DNA from: a bacterium
GTDB taxonomy: Bacteria > Armatimonadota > UBA5829
Direction: 5' to 3'
NCBI GenBank assembly: GCA_021371935.1
Contig: JAJFVF010000009.1
Coordinates: 1-64,000, forward strand
DNA: 64,000 nt
In this document: positions 1 through 8,514 of the stretch, piece after piece
Layout of the letters: each line of letters begins with the position of its first letter
Position numbering within the stretch: the first letter of the stretch is position 1
Notes under the pieces: generated by a model
Told to the model about the DNA's origin: nothing
What the model saw: only the letters and a program-made list of their open reading frames with translations
Databases searched by the model: none
Made by a program: the position numbers and the translations under genes

Positions 1-1
1 C

Positions 2-85
2 CTTGCATGGTCGCCGGACGGACAGAACTACGGCATCGACAAAGACAAACGACTGTGGCTGGAGATGTGCGGCAGGTCCTATTAA
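2..85 (+). CDS. C-terminal end of an unidentified protein (cut by window start)
   Basis: An open frame runs from the window edge to a TAA at 83-85 and encodes about 27 residues ending in WLEMCGRSY. A bidirectional hairpin terminator follows within a few bases, which supports this being the true end of a plus-strand gene. The tail is too short to place in a family; the stretch AWSPDGQNYGIDKD is not diagnostic. Function unknown. Confidence 0.45.
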   Translation, partial: LAWSPDGQNYGIDKDKRLWLEMCGRSY

Positions 86-87
86 GC

Positions 88-127
88 AAAAAAGAGCGCA
101 CTGCCTATATGGCAGCCGCTCTTTTTA
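88..127. terminator. Bidirectional intrinsic terminator
   Basis: A stem of AGAGCG and CGCTCT enclosing CTGCC/GGCAG is flanked by six A on the left and five T on the right. It therefore has a U-tract in both directions. It separates the plus-strand partial gene ending at 85 from the minus-strand zinc-ribbon gene ending at 147, so it can serve both. Confidence 0.8.
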
Positions 128-146
128 TTGAAAATGAGTTCAGAGA

Positions 147-482
147 TTATTTTTTTGCTTCTTCCATAGCATCTATGAATTCGCGTAAACTGCTTAGCTT
201 CTCAAGCTCGAAGTGCGCGTCAATGCATTCGTGGATGTCTATTCTGCCCATCTTTTCAAACCTTGGCTTATCTTCGGGTTTGATCTCGCTCGGGATATCA
301 TTGAGGATTCCATCTTCCCAGTCCTCCTGCTTTACAAACTGTTCACCGAGCTTCTTGCAGCGGGGGCATCGGTACTTGACATACACAAAACTGGGACCAA
401 TCAAACGAAGATAGTAGCCTGTCTGCATTACGTCCTTTGCAAGCACACGTTGTCCGCAGTTGCATTTGATCGCGGTTTTCAT
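147..482 (-). CDS. Small zinc-ribbon-like hypothetical protein
   Basis: A 111-residue protein with a CxC pair at residues 7-9 and a CPRC knuckle at 39-42, together forming a likely four-cysteine zinc ribbon, followed by a charged helical C-terminal half. I do not recognise a named family. An ATG lies six codons further upstream, but GGAGGTG sits 8-9 bases before the ATG at 482, so that start is preferred. The gene stands alone on the minus strand, with a terminator directly behind it and a divergent Lrp-type regulator ahead of it. A role in nucleic-acid or protein binding is only inference from the ribbon. Confidence 0.7.
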   Translation of the reverse strand: MKTAIKCNCGQRVLAKDVMQTGYYLRLIGPSFVYVKYRCPRCKKLGEQFVKQEDWEDGILNDIPSEIKPEDKPRFEKMGRIDIHECIDAHFELEKLSSLREFIDAMEEAKK

Positions 483-651
483 GTTTGAGCACACCTCCAT
501 GTTCTATCCATATTCCGGGGTTAGCTTCTTTGAGAACAGGAGAACTATCACAGGAATGAATTACATTTTCATTATATCACGCTAATCCGCCATTGCCAAC
601 TGAGCGGGGAAAGTTTCTTTATTTTTTCTACTGCTCGCGCATTTGCGAACG

Positions 652-681
652 TTGACGCTGACGTGCCTTCAGTGGTATATT
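652..681 (+). promoter_or_regulatory. Sigma-70 promoter of the Lrp/AsnC gene
   Basis: TTGACG at 652-657 and TATATT at 676-681 are separated by 18 bases, with a TGG just before the -10. The predicted start near 688 leaves a leader of about 20 bases containing AGGA before the ATG at 710. The rest of the 200-base gap upstream shows nothing else definite. Confidence 0.55.
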
Positions 682-709
682 TTGATCAATATAAAAGTTA
701 GGAACAGCT

Positions 710-1195
710 ATGGACAAACAGATACTGAAGATTCTTGAGCGTGATGCCCGTACCTCCCCGGCGCAAATGGCCGTGATGCTGGGCAAGACCGAGGAGGAGA
801 TCGAAAAATCCATCAAGCAGATGGAGGAAGCCGGCATCATCAGACACTATAAGGCCATCATCGACTGGGAAAAGGCGGGTAAAGAACAGGTCTTCGCATT
901 TATTGATGTGCGTGTCAGCCCGTCCCGCGGGGTCGGTTTTGACGATGTCGCCAGACGGGTCTATAAGTATCCTGAAGTCCATTCGGTATATCTGGTTTCG
1001 GGCGATTATGACTTGAGAGTCGTCGTCGAAGGCAAGACCATGCGCGATGTCGCATTTTTTGTTGCGGAGAAGCTCTCCACCCTTGAGGGAGTCCTTTCAA
1101 CAAAGTCCAGTTTCCTGCTGAAAAAATATAAGATGGACGGTGACATTTTCGAGGAACCCGCAGCAGAAGAAGACAGATTGGCCGTCGCTCCATAA
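710..1195 (+). CDS. Lrp/AsnC family transcriptional regulator
   Basis: A 161-residue protein with the Lrp/AsnC layout. An N-terminal winged helix-turn-helix (about residues 1-50) starts directly at MDKQILKILERDARTS. A RAM/effector-binding alpha-beta domain (about 65-145) carries the family-typical VSGDYDLRVVV segment. Such proteins form octamers that sense amino acids and control nearby metabolism genes. A class I aminotransferase starts 78 bases downstream on the same strand, a pairing common in bacteria and archaea, so local control of that gene is likely. The last 15 residues are an acidic/alanine tail beyond the usual domain. Confidence 0.9.
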   Translation: MDKQILKILERDARTSPAQMAVMLGKTEEEIEKSIKQMEEAGIIRHYKAIIDWEKAGKEQVFAFIDVRVSPSRGVGFDDVARRVYKYPEVHSVYLVSGDYDLRVVVEGKTMRDVAFFVAEKLSTLEGVLSTKSSFLLKKYKMDGDIFEEPAAEEDRLAVAP

Positions 1196-1273
1196 GTCGC
1201 TCATCAGTTGTCGACGCTTGATCGTCAGCAGGCAACTGATGATCGAGCATAAAAGAAACTGAGAGAGGCAGCA

Positions 1274-2431
1274 ATGAAACCAATATCCAAAGTCGTTTGC
1301 ACGACACCTGCGTCGGGAATACGCAGGTTCTTTGATATAGTATCCCAAATGCAGGATGTAATCTCGCTGGGGGTAGGCGAACCGGATTTCGACACTCCAT
1401 GGCGGATAACCGAGGCCTGCATATATTCGCTCGAGCGAGGCAAGACTCACTACACCTCCAACTACGGCACCATCGAACTGCGGCGGGCTATTGCCGATTA
1501 TCTGCGCAAGCACGAATATCTGTCATACAACCCCGACAATCAGATATTGATAACGGTAGGCGTAAGTGAAGGCATGGATCTTGCCATGCGCGCCATACTA
1601 AACCCAGGCGATGAGGTCATCATACCGGAACCATGCTTTGTGGCATATAAGCCTTGTGTCAGCTTTGCTGGAGGCGTGCCTGTGCCGGTCTGTTCTTATA
1701 TGGAAAATGGGTTTGCGGTAGAACCGGAGCAGATCGAGGCTGCGATTACTCCAAAAACCAAAGCTGTCTGGATCAGTTACCCGACAAACCCTACCGGCGG
1801 GGTGGCTTCGCGCAATGCACTGGAGCAGATCGTCAAAATAGCAGTCAAGCATGACCTCTACATAATCTCGGATGAAATATACGACCGCCTCACTTACGAC
1901 GGACGTCATACGTGTGTGCCAACCATTCCTGGAGCATACGAGCGCACGATCCTGCTCAACGGTTTTTCCAAGGCATATGCAATGACCGGCTGGCGGATTG
2001 GTTACGCATGCGGCTCACCGGATATAATTGAGGCGATGATGAAGATCCATCAATACGGCATGATGTGCGCGCCGGTGATGGCGCAGGTCGCCGCTCTGGA
2101 AGCCATAAAGAACGGTTACGAAGACAGCGAGAGCATGATCGAACAATACAGCCAGCGCAGACGGGTGATAGTACAGGGACTCAACGATGCTGGGCTTACA
2201 TGCCTGATGCCCAGGGGAGCGTTCTACGTTTTCCCATCCATAAAGGAAACCGGCCTGAGTTCAGAGGAGTTCGCTGAAAAGCTCTTGTTTGAGGAAAAAG
2301 TAGCCGTTGTGCCGGGAAATGCTTTTGGTGAGTGCGGAGAAGGCCATATCCGCTGCTCGTACGCGACTTCTATAGAAAAGATCGAGCTGGCAATCGAACG
2401 TATCGCGCGTTTCGTGCGTAAATTGAAATAA
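1274..2431 (+). CDS. PLP-dependent class I/II aminotransferase
   Basis: A 385-residue fold-type I aminotransferase of the aspartate aminotransferase superfamily. The N-terminal segment has ISLGVGEPDFDTP, the cofactor region has SYPTNPTGG, and the Schiff-base lysine sits in NGFSKAYAMTGWRIGY (about residue 236). The conserved arginine that binds substrate carboxylate lies in HIRCSYATS near the C-terminus. Length and motifs are complete. The substrate cannot be read from sequence; relatives accept aspartate, alanine or aromatic amino acids. It follows the Lrp-type gene and probably shares its transcript. GAGAGGC precedes the ATG. Confidence 0.9.
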   Translation: MKPISKVVCTTPASGIRRFFDIVSQMQDVISLGVGEPDFDTPWRITEACIYSLERGKTHYTSNYGTIELRRAIADYLRKHEYLSYNPDNQILITVGVSEGMDLAMRAILNPGDEVIIPEPCFVAYKPCVSFAGGVPVPVCSYMENGFAVEPEQIEAAITPKTKAVWISYPTNPTGGVASRNALEQIVKIAVKHDLYIISDEIYDRLTYDGRHTCVPTIPGAYERTILLNGFSKAYAMTGWRIGYACGSPDIIEAMMKIHQYGMMCAPVMAQVAALEAIKNGYEDSESMIEQYSQRRRVIVQGLNDAGLTCLMPRGAFYVFPSIKETGLSSEEFAEKLLFEEKVAVVPGNAFGECGEGHIRCSYATSIEKIELAIERIARFVRKLK

Positions 2432-2473
2432 TCGCTTTCTGCCGGGGTGTATGTCAGCTTAACGGAATTTGTA

Positions 2474-2693
2474 TTGAGGGTGAAACCCTCAAACTTCCAC
2501 CAGAGACTCTGTCTCTGGGCTCTGCAAGGAAACCCGGTTTCCTTGACCTTCTGACCCGAACTTGATTGTCCCCCTTTTTGTGGGGGACAATCAAGTTCGA
2601 GATGGGGGTCCAGGGGCCACTCGGCTCCTGGCGGGTTCAAAGGGCAGCGCCCTTTGCGGGGGATTGGGGGCAAAGTCCCCATCTCAAGTCTCG
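2474..2693. repeat. String of consecutive short palindromes in the intergenic gap
   Basis: The 317-base gap after the aminotransferase holds at least six adjacent inverted repeats: 2474-2492 (TTGAGGG stem), 2500-2518 (CCAGAGAC), 2525-2545 (CAAGGAAAC), 2558-2598 (17-bp GAACTTGATTGTCCCCC stem), 2610-2631 (CCAGG) and 2639-2656 (CAAAGGGC), with a GGGGACTTTGCCCC-type stem near 2670-2693. The 17-bp stem could terminate the aminotransferase transcript, although its T-run is in the loop. No coding frame is convincing here. Confidence 0.75.
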
Positions 2694-2748
2694 GTAAATA
2701 TGACGTATCCCCCAGCATAAGGGGAATATATCTCAAGGAAGGTCGCTT

Positions 2749-5700
2749 ATGAAGTCAGGAAAGTTTTTCGCTCTTGCGCTTGTCTGCATGATGATGGCCG
2801 GTGTGCTTGTGCTACCCGCAGTGGCAGAAGAGCCAATCAAGGATCAGGTCAAGTGTTACACCACGTTTGACGACACATATCTCTATGTCGCCGTTTCAGT
2901 CGACTGCCCTGATATTCGGGCGACCCATTCGGCTCCAAATGCAGATGTCACCGGCGACGACAGCGTCACTGTGTTTGTCGATACCAGCGAGCAACGCTTC
3001 AGCAAAATCGGTCCTACGTGTTTTTCGATGACCGTTTCACCGGCGGGCGGCGCTCAGTTCAGGTCGGGCAGTGACTCTGGTGTGCTGGAACCAGAGACCA
3101 TATGGACGTTCAAATACGGTAATAATGTGCAGGGCACTCTCAATAACGGTGACGATATTGACCAGGGCTACAGCATGGAGATGGCAATCCCATGGGCTGT
3201 GATGAACGTCAATAAGCTCTCGCCCGGCGATATGATGGGCTTCAACTTAATAGTCCGCAGGCATGGTGATAAACCCAACGACTTTGTGAGCCTTTCGCAG
3301 AATGTCAAAACTGAGGCGGATGTGCTCGACCCGGCAAAGTGGTCGAAGATAGTGTTTGCCAACTATTCCTTCGGCGTGGCGACCGCAAGTTGGGACAAGA
3401 TACTCTCGGCGCGATATATCTCCCGTGCACCGCTCATAAATGGTGTGATTGCAGATAAAGAGTGGCACAAGAACACATCATACTCTATGGATATGCCCGT
3501 ACCGGAGGGCTTTATATATGAGGCAAAGTTTCCGGTGCAGCCACTCATTATAGCCAGGTATGAATATAACTACCAGGCAGACAAGCGTAAAGCTGCACCC
3601 GTATCGGGCATAACAGCAGCAGACGGCATACCCGCTCTTATCGACTTTCCAATAGAAAATGCCGGGCCATGGTTCAGTTATGACAGAGTGCAGTGGCATA
3701 AACAGCAGCTTTCTGATATGATCGCGGCTGGCATTGATGTTGTTGCGCCGTTATATAGCGGCGATGCTGCAAGCCGTGCCGGATATGCTGATAAGGGTCT
3801 GGACTGCCTGGTGAGCGCACTTGAGGAACTAAGGGCTGAGGGTAAGCCTTACCCAAGAGTTGCTCCGGAACTTTGTTTGAGAGGCAATGAATCACAAAAT
3901 GAGGCTTACGGTTTTATAAAGAGCTTCTTTGATCGCGTACCGAATGACTTCCGCGCGCAGGCTCAGACCACAAAACCTGGCGCTGGAAAGCTCGGTGCCA
4001 TCGTGTTATTGAAACCGGATATGCCCCCCTTGCTGTCAGCATCCTGCAGCGAGCAGTTTGAGAAAGACTACGGCTGCCCGCTGGTATTTGATTCGGCTGA
4101 TTTTGGTGCAATGAGCAAGGTCGTGCCTGGATTTGATAATTGCACGCTGGAAACCAATATTCCCTTTTTGTGTTCCAGAATGAATGGCGAGTTTTATGAC
4201 AAACAGTGGGCATCTGCTGTAGAGAAGAAGTCGAACTGGGTGCTCTGCGACTCCTGGAACGATTTCTCCGCAGGCACAGACATCTGCTCTTCGCGCCAAT
4301 ATGACGGCAAATACACCGACGCCACGGCCAATAATTCAAAGCGCTTCCATGGCAATAAGGACTTCGACGCACAGTATCTCAGGGTGAGCGTGCCGCCTGT
4401 TCTCGGTTCCAAGCAGATTGCCCAGGCCGAGCTTGAGATCAAAAACATCGGCAACTCACCATGGCGGGTCTCCGAGGGCTATGCGCTGGCATACCGCTGG
4501 TATAAGAGCGGCAGATATTACGGCGAGAGCAAGGTGCGTGTGCCAATAGGCAAAGATGTTCTGCCGGGAGAGACCATTACGATAGATGCAGGAATCGCCA
4601 CAGTCAACTCTCAGGGCACCGCCATTGCGGACGGCAAATGGGAGCTTCGCATCGAACTTATCAGAACGTCAGACGGCAAATGGCTCAGCGTGCTTGGCGA
4701 CCAGCCGCTGGTGGTGCCGGTGACCATAGGTGAGGTTCCTGAATGGGGCGCGACATGGCTTACCTGCAAAGGTCCGGTGATGCTCGCTGCCAACCAGGAC
4801 TATCCGGTGACTGTTCGAGTCTGCAACGACGGCACACAGCCATGGCTCAAAGGTACGGCAAAACTGGGATGCAAGCTCTATAAGGTGAATTATGACGGTT
4901 CCAGCGAGGAGGTTCCGATCAAGACTGTGCGCTGCATACTCACCAAGGACTGCAAACCGGGCGAGGTCGGAGAATTTTCGTTCGATCTCAATCTTGCCGG
5001 GGCTAACAAAAAGCCTATTACGCCGAGCGATCAGTCCGAGCAATGGGATTATCAGCTTCAATTCGACATATATAACGGCAAAAACTGGCTGGGCGAAAAC
5101 GGCGTCCGCACATTAAGCCGCATTGTCGATATTTACGAGAAAGACTACGGTCCCAGGATAGTGGACTGCGACCTGCCGGAAACAATCGACGCAGGCAAGA
5201 CATATGAAGCCAAGGTGGTCGTGCGCAATACAGGTGCGCAGAACTGGGACCGCAAGCGCACAAAGATAGGATATCATTGGTATTATCTGGACGGCTCAGA
5301 AATGCTCTGGGACGGCATCACAACCCCCATCAAGCAGAATATTCAGCCCGGCTGGCCGATTGTGGTCACAGCTCAGGTCAAAGCGCCTGAGTATGACGGC
5401 CAGTATGTGCTGGTTTGGGATGTAATGATAGATGATCAGTGGCTTTCGGCCGGACCGCTGAGCCGTGGTGGAGATATTCTGCCTGTGAGCGTGGAAGTCA
5501 GGAGTGGCAGGTTGGTTTTTGCTGACTTAAGCGGTCTTTGTGATGTTGCGCTCTCAAGCCCGGATACGGACAGGACATCAGGCGATTTCGACGGCAAGGG
5601 CTCGAGTTTTCCATCCGAGATGATCCCCCCGGACTCAGGCATGACCAAAGAAGTCAAGCGCATCTATCCGACCGGCTACAACTGGCTGAGCCAGGATCAG

Positions 5701-6144
5701 CCCGAGGGCAGGATCAGCTTTATGTATCCCGACAAGACTCCGGGCACCTCCGGCGCACTTGCCTGCAGCGGTCAAAAAGTGACGTTCGAGGCGGGATCAT
5801 ATAAGTCGTTGCACATATTGGCTGCGTCTACCAGTGGTGACACATCCGGCGATATATCGCTGGACTATGCAAAGAACCCACAGACTGTGTCACTGCAGAT
5901 CAGCGATTGGAGTAAAGGGCCTTCTCATGGCGAGAAGATCGGGTTTGCCGCGAGGCATCGACACAGTCATGGGGGCGATGAAGTCGGCACTCCTTGCTAT
6001 CTATACGAATATGCCGTCCCGCTTGATGAATCAAGCATACTGGCCGGAATAATGCTGCCAGAAAATCCCGATATCAAAGTGGTGGCCGTGACTCTCGAAC
6101 GCGCGGAAGCTCCAGTCGCAAAACCTGATAATGCTAAGAGATAA
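2749..6144 (+). CDS. Large secreted multidomain protein: CBM9-like, GH-like, Ig-like repeats
   Basis: A 1131-residue exported protein. A signal peptide with a long hydrophobic core ends at about residue 26 (VAEE). Residues about 30-205 resemble a CBM9/DOMON-type sugar-binding beta-sandwich (FDDTYLYVAVSVD, DDSVTVFVDT, MEMAIPW). Residues about 265-520 look like a TIM-barrel domain of the GH99-like/DUF5010 kind (WFSYDRVQWHKQQL, AAGIDVVAPLY). Residues about 540-920 hold three Ig-like repeats with the signature NxGxxxW (NIGNSPWRV, NDGTQPWLK, NTGAQNWDR). The last 200 residues are unassigned. Probably a cell-surface or secreted glycan-active protein; catalytic residues were not identified. The ATG follows AAGGAAGGTCGCTT. 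Confidence 0.75.
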   Translation: MKSGKFFALALVCMMMAGVLVLPAVAEEPIKDQVKCYTTFDDTYLYVAVSVDCPDIRATHSAPNADVTGDDSVTVFVDTSEQRFSKIGPTCFSMTVSPAGGAQFRSGSDSGVLEPETIWTFKYGNNVQGTLNNGDDIDQGYSMEMAIPWAVMNVNKLSPGDMMGFNLIVRRHGDKPNDFVSLSQNVKTEADVLDPAKWSKIVFANYSFGVATASWDKILSARYISRAPLINGVIADKEWHKNTSYSMDMPVPEGFIYEAKFPVQPLIIARYEYNYQADKRKAAPVSGITAADGIPALIDFPIENAGPWFSYDRVQWHKQQLSDMIAAGIDVVAPLYSGDAASRAGYADKGLDCLVSALEELRAEGKPYPRVAPELCLRGNESQNEAYGFIKSFFDRVPNDFRAQAQTTKPGAGKLGAIVLLKPDMPPLLSASCSEQFEKDYGCPLVFDSADFGAMSKVVPGFDNCTLETNIPFLCSRMNGEFYDKQWASAVEKKSNWVLCDSWNDFSAGTDICSSRQYDGKYTDATANNSKRFHGNKDFDAQYLRVSVPPVLGSKQIAQAELEIKNIGNSPWRVSEGYALAYRWYKSGRYYGESKVRVPIGKDVLPGETITIDAGIATVNSQGTAIADGKWELRIELIRTSDGKWLSVLGDQPLVVPVTIGEVPEWGATWLTCKGPVMLAANQDYPVTVRVCNDGTQPWLKGTAKLGCKLYKVNYDGSSEEVPIKTVRCILTKDCKPGEVGEFSFDLNLAGANKKPITPSDQSEQWDYQLQFDIYNGKNWLGENGVRTLSRIVDIYEKDYGPRIVDCDLPETIDAGKTYEAKVVVRNTGAQNWDRKRTKIGYHWYYLDGSEMLWDGITTPIKQNIQPGWPIVVTAQVKAPEYDGQYVLVWDVMIDDQWLSAGPLSRGGDILPVSVEVRSGRLVFADLSGLCDVALSSPDTDRTSGDFDGKGSSFPSEMIPPDSGMTKEVKRIYPTGYNWLSQDQPEGRISFMYPDKTPGTSGALACSGQKVTFEAGSYKSLHILAASTSGDTSGDISLDYAKNPQTVSLQISDWSKGPSHGEKIGFAARHRHSHGGDEVGTPCYLYEYAVPLDESSILAGIMLPENPDIKVVAVTLERAEAPVAKPDNAKR

Positions 6145-7075
6145 ACAGGTGAATTATAAGATATTTGTTGACGGACAAGAAGGAACCACCGGGCTGAAGA
6201 TCCACGACTATCTTTCTGTGAGAAAAGATATCGAGGTACTCAAGATTGACCATGACAAGCGCAAAGACATCAATGCCAAGAGAGCGCTGTTAAATGAGGT
6301 GGACGTTGTTTTTCTTTGTCTGCCCGATGATGCAGCGCGCGAGTCGGCGTCTCTTGTTACAAATCCAAACACTCGCGTTATAGATGGAAGTACTGCTCAT
6401 CGAGTCGATCCCGACTGGGTCTATGGTCTGCCGGAGCTGAATAAGCAGCAGAGAGAAAGAATACGCGAGGCCAAAAGAGTCACGGTTCCTGGTTGCCATG
6501 CAACTGGATTCGTGATTGCAATGTATCCTCTTGTTTGTCAGGGTATTGTCCCAAAGGATTATCCGGTTGTATGTCATTCCATTACAGGCTATAGCGGCGG
6601 CGGACGATCATTGATAGCGCAGTATGAAACAGCCACAACCGACCCGAAAGCGCCAAAGCATTATGCACTTGGACTGAACCATAAACACCTTCCCGAGATG
6701 CAAAAGGTTGTCGGCTTGGATAACCCGCCGGTTTTTACTCCCACTGTGGCGGATTACTATAATGGCATGACAGTCTCGATTCCGCTGATTCCGCGACTGT
6801 TAAGTAGGGTTGTCACACCAAGCGATGTGGCAGAAATTTTATCAGAATATTATGCAGACGAGAAATTCATACAGGTAATGCCAGCCGACCAAGACAGTAT
6901 CGATACACTCGGCTGTAATGGCACAAACAGGGTTGAGCTGTTTGTTTTCGGTAATAAAGATCGGATTTTGCTGATTTCAAGGCTGGATAATCTTGGCAAA
7001 GGAGCCTCTGGGGCTGCAGTTCAGAATATGAACATTATGCTGGGTGTTGACGAGTCAGCAGGCATTGCTTGCTAA
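6131..7075 (+). CDS. argC: N-acetyl-gamma-glutamyl-phosphate reductase, short (type 2) form
   Basis: A 314-residue NADPH-dependent reductase of arginine synthesis that turns N-acetylglutamyl-phosphate into the semialdehyde. The start FVDGQEGTTGLKIHDYL and the length of about 310 residues are those of type 2 ArgC. The catalytic cysteine is in VPGCHATGF, and the C-terminus carries GASGAAVQNMN, as expected. The ATG at 6131 overlaps the previous gene by 14 bases and lacks a clear ribosome site. A GTG at 6149, giving VNYKIFVDG, fits the family better and may be the true start. No other arginine genes are nearby, so the gene stands apart from a classic arg operon. Confidence 0.92.
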   Translation: MLRDKQVNYKIFVDGQEGTTGLKIHDYLSVRKDIEVLKIDHDKRKDINAKRALLNEVDVVFLCLPDDAARESASLVTNPNTRVIDGSTAHRVDPDWVYGLPELNKQQRERIREAKRVTVPGCHATGFVIAMYPLVCQGIVPKDYPVVCHSITGYSGGGRSLIAQYETATTDPKAPKHYALGLNHKHLPEMQKVVGLDNPPVFTPTVADYYNGMTVSIPLIPRLLSRVVTPSDVAEILSEYYADEKFIQVMPADQDSIDTLGCNGTNRVELFVFGNKDRILLISRLDNLGKGASGAAVQNMNIMLGVDESAGIAC

Positions 7076-7124
7076 CACAATGAAGGTATTGTAACCCAGT
7101 TGATCCCAAAGGCATTGTGTATTC

Positions 7125-8153
7125 TCATGCACTTCGACGTCTGGCAAACCCTGCCAAACCGACAATACCACACATTATTGCCAATATGCCGGCAGGCTCA
7201 GGAACTTGCGACAAGTTATAGGGAGTAAGCAGAGCGCCGGGTGTATTGGCTGCAAGTGAAGAAGTCAGGGTGTCTCCAAACTCCGACCAGGCTTCACGTC
7301 CTGATTCGTTGAAAGAGTTTTCAACTTCTGCGGTAATTTTAATCATTGTCTCCACGACAAGATAATCACCTACCGCTGCCTGCGCTGCGACATTCATCTG
7401 ACCATCGACATCTGCACTTGTTGTGGAATAGTTCGTGTATCTGTCGCAGCCGAGATAGCTCTCCTGCATTCCCATTTCATATATGCTCGTTACGTCCGAC
7501 CAGTCCAGATAGGAAGCCCCTCCGTTGAATGTAGAGAAATCTGCCTCGGTCAACTTGGATACAAACATAACTGCATCAACACTGGTGCTGCTCGCGTCAG
7601 CATTGTTCTCGTTTTGAAACTCGCCATTTATCGTGGCATTTGCTTCAATATCTACTATGTCTCCTGTCGAAAGTGTGCCATCCGACTGAACCTGCACCAG
7701 ACGACTCATGTATGCATAACATGAGGCATACCCCCAGGTCGACGGCGGCGGATAAGATATATCATGACCCAACCATGGGACATATATGCTGTATGGCTCG
7801 GTGGGTCCTCCATAGTTTCGTGCACCTGTCCGAATGCCTATCGTGCCTGTGGCAGGGTCCACATTAGCGGTGCTCCAACCCATGCATGTCCCTGGGTTGA
7901 TAATAATCCCAGTGGAGCCGGAAGTCCACCACTCGGATCCGCTCGTTAAGGACGTTGTGCCTTTACATTCCGAGGCCTCAATAGTCCAATTGCCGTAAGG
8001 ACCAGGGTCGGCTTGACCCGAATCGGTTCTTGCCCCGCACTGCGTTTCGATTTCAGTGTAGCAGTAGTAAGGCCCTTCCAACGCCAGAGAGTTTGTAATG
8101 CATATCATACTAAGTATCAGCATAATGCTGAAGAATAATACAAACCTGACCAT
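7125..8153 (-). CDS. PEP-CTERM sorted secreted protein
   Basis: A 342-residue exported protein. The signal peptide is residues 1-25. The body is polar and rich in Ser, Thr, Asn and Gly, with no family I can name. The C-terminus has the complete PEP-CTERM sorting tag: VPEP, a hydrophobic helix, then ARRRSA. Exosortase is known to recognise this tag and process the protein at the membrane, usually in organisms that make exopolysaccharide, as this one does. GAGGGGAG precedes the ATG. A sigma-54 promoter sits about 45 bases upstream, like that of the other PEP-CTERM gene at the right end. No exosortase gene lies in the window. Confidence 0.88.
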   Translation of the reverse strand: MVRFVLFFSIMLILSMICITNSLALEGPYYCYTEIETQCGARTDSGQADPGPYGNWTIEASECKGTTSLTSGSEWWTSGSTGIIINPGTCMGWSTANVDPATGTIGIRTGARNYGGPTEPYSIYVPWLGHDISYPPPSTWGYASCYAYMSRLVQVQSDGTLSTGDIVDIEANATINGEFQNENNADASSTSVDAVMFVSKLTEADFSTFNGGASYLDWSDVTSIYEMGMQESYLGCDRYTNYSTTSADVDGQMNVAAQAAVGDYLVVETMIKITAEVENSFNESGREAWSEFGDTLTSSLAANTPGALLTPYNLSQVPEPAGILAIMCGIVGLAGFARRRSA

Positions 8154-8194
8154 TGCCCGTCTCCCCTCTTGCTACAAATGACCATTGCAAGCTC

Positions 8195-8210
8195 TGCAAA
8201 AAGCGTGCCA
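8195..8210 (-). promoter_or_regulatory. Sigma-54 promoter of the PEP-CTERM gene
   Basis: Read on the minus strand the site is TGGCACGCTTTTTGCA: TGGCACG, four bases, TTGCA, which matches the RpoN -24/-12 consensus exactly. The predicted start near 8183 leaves a leader of about 30 bases with a strong ribosome site before the ATG at 8153. Confidence 0.85.
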
Positions 8211-8276
8211 AACTGTTATATTTAACAGCAGAGTTTCATATAGCACAAAGAATTTTTAACATTGCTTAAGCTGTAG

Positions 8277-8303
8277 TGTTCAATAATCTGATGGTGTTGA
8301 ACA
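8277..8303. promoter_or_regulatory. Inverted repeat about 107 bases upstream of the sigma-54 start, possible enhancer site
   Basis: TGTTCAA and TTGAACA form perfect 7-bp arms 13 bases apart. The centre lies about 107 bases before the predicted sigma-54 start, the usual distance for an enhancer-binding protein. A second palindrome, CTGTTA-TATT-TAACAG, lies at 8213-8228 next to the -24 box. Function is inferred from position only. Confidence 0.4.
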
Positions 8304-8332
8304 TATTTTCCGCTTGATCGGGTGTTTGGCAC

Positions 8333-8402
8333 GCATTATTCACGGGGAGCGTGAATAATGCTCTCGGAGCCCTTATTATGCGGGAAGCGCATAATAAGGG
8401 CT
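8333..8402. repeat. Double-hairpin dispersed repeat, copy 1
   Basis: Hairpin 1 has arms GCATTATTCACG (8333-8344) and CGTGAATAATGC (8350-8361). A TCTCGGAG linker follows. Hairpin 2 has arms CCCTTATTATGCG (8370-8382) and CGCATAATAAGGG (8388-8400). The same architecture recurs at 9062, 16452 and, inverted and shortened, at 24858. The remaining part of the 361-base gap (8154-8514) holds the sigma-54 region and a hairpin AGCCCATCT/AGATGGGCT at 8453-8484. Confidence 0.85.
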
Positions 8403-8514
8403 AGACGAAACATAGTAATAGCCGGCATATACAGCTTTTTAGCTTATGAAGTAGCCCATCTCAGGCGCAGGCACAAGATGGGCTGAATTGCAGTGGGAGC
8501 TATTGAGGATTTAC

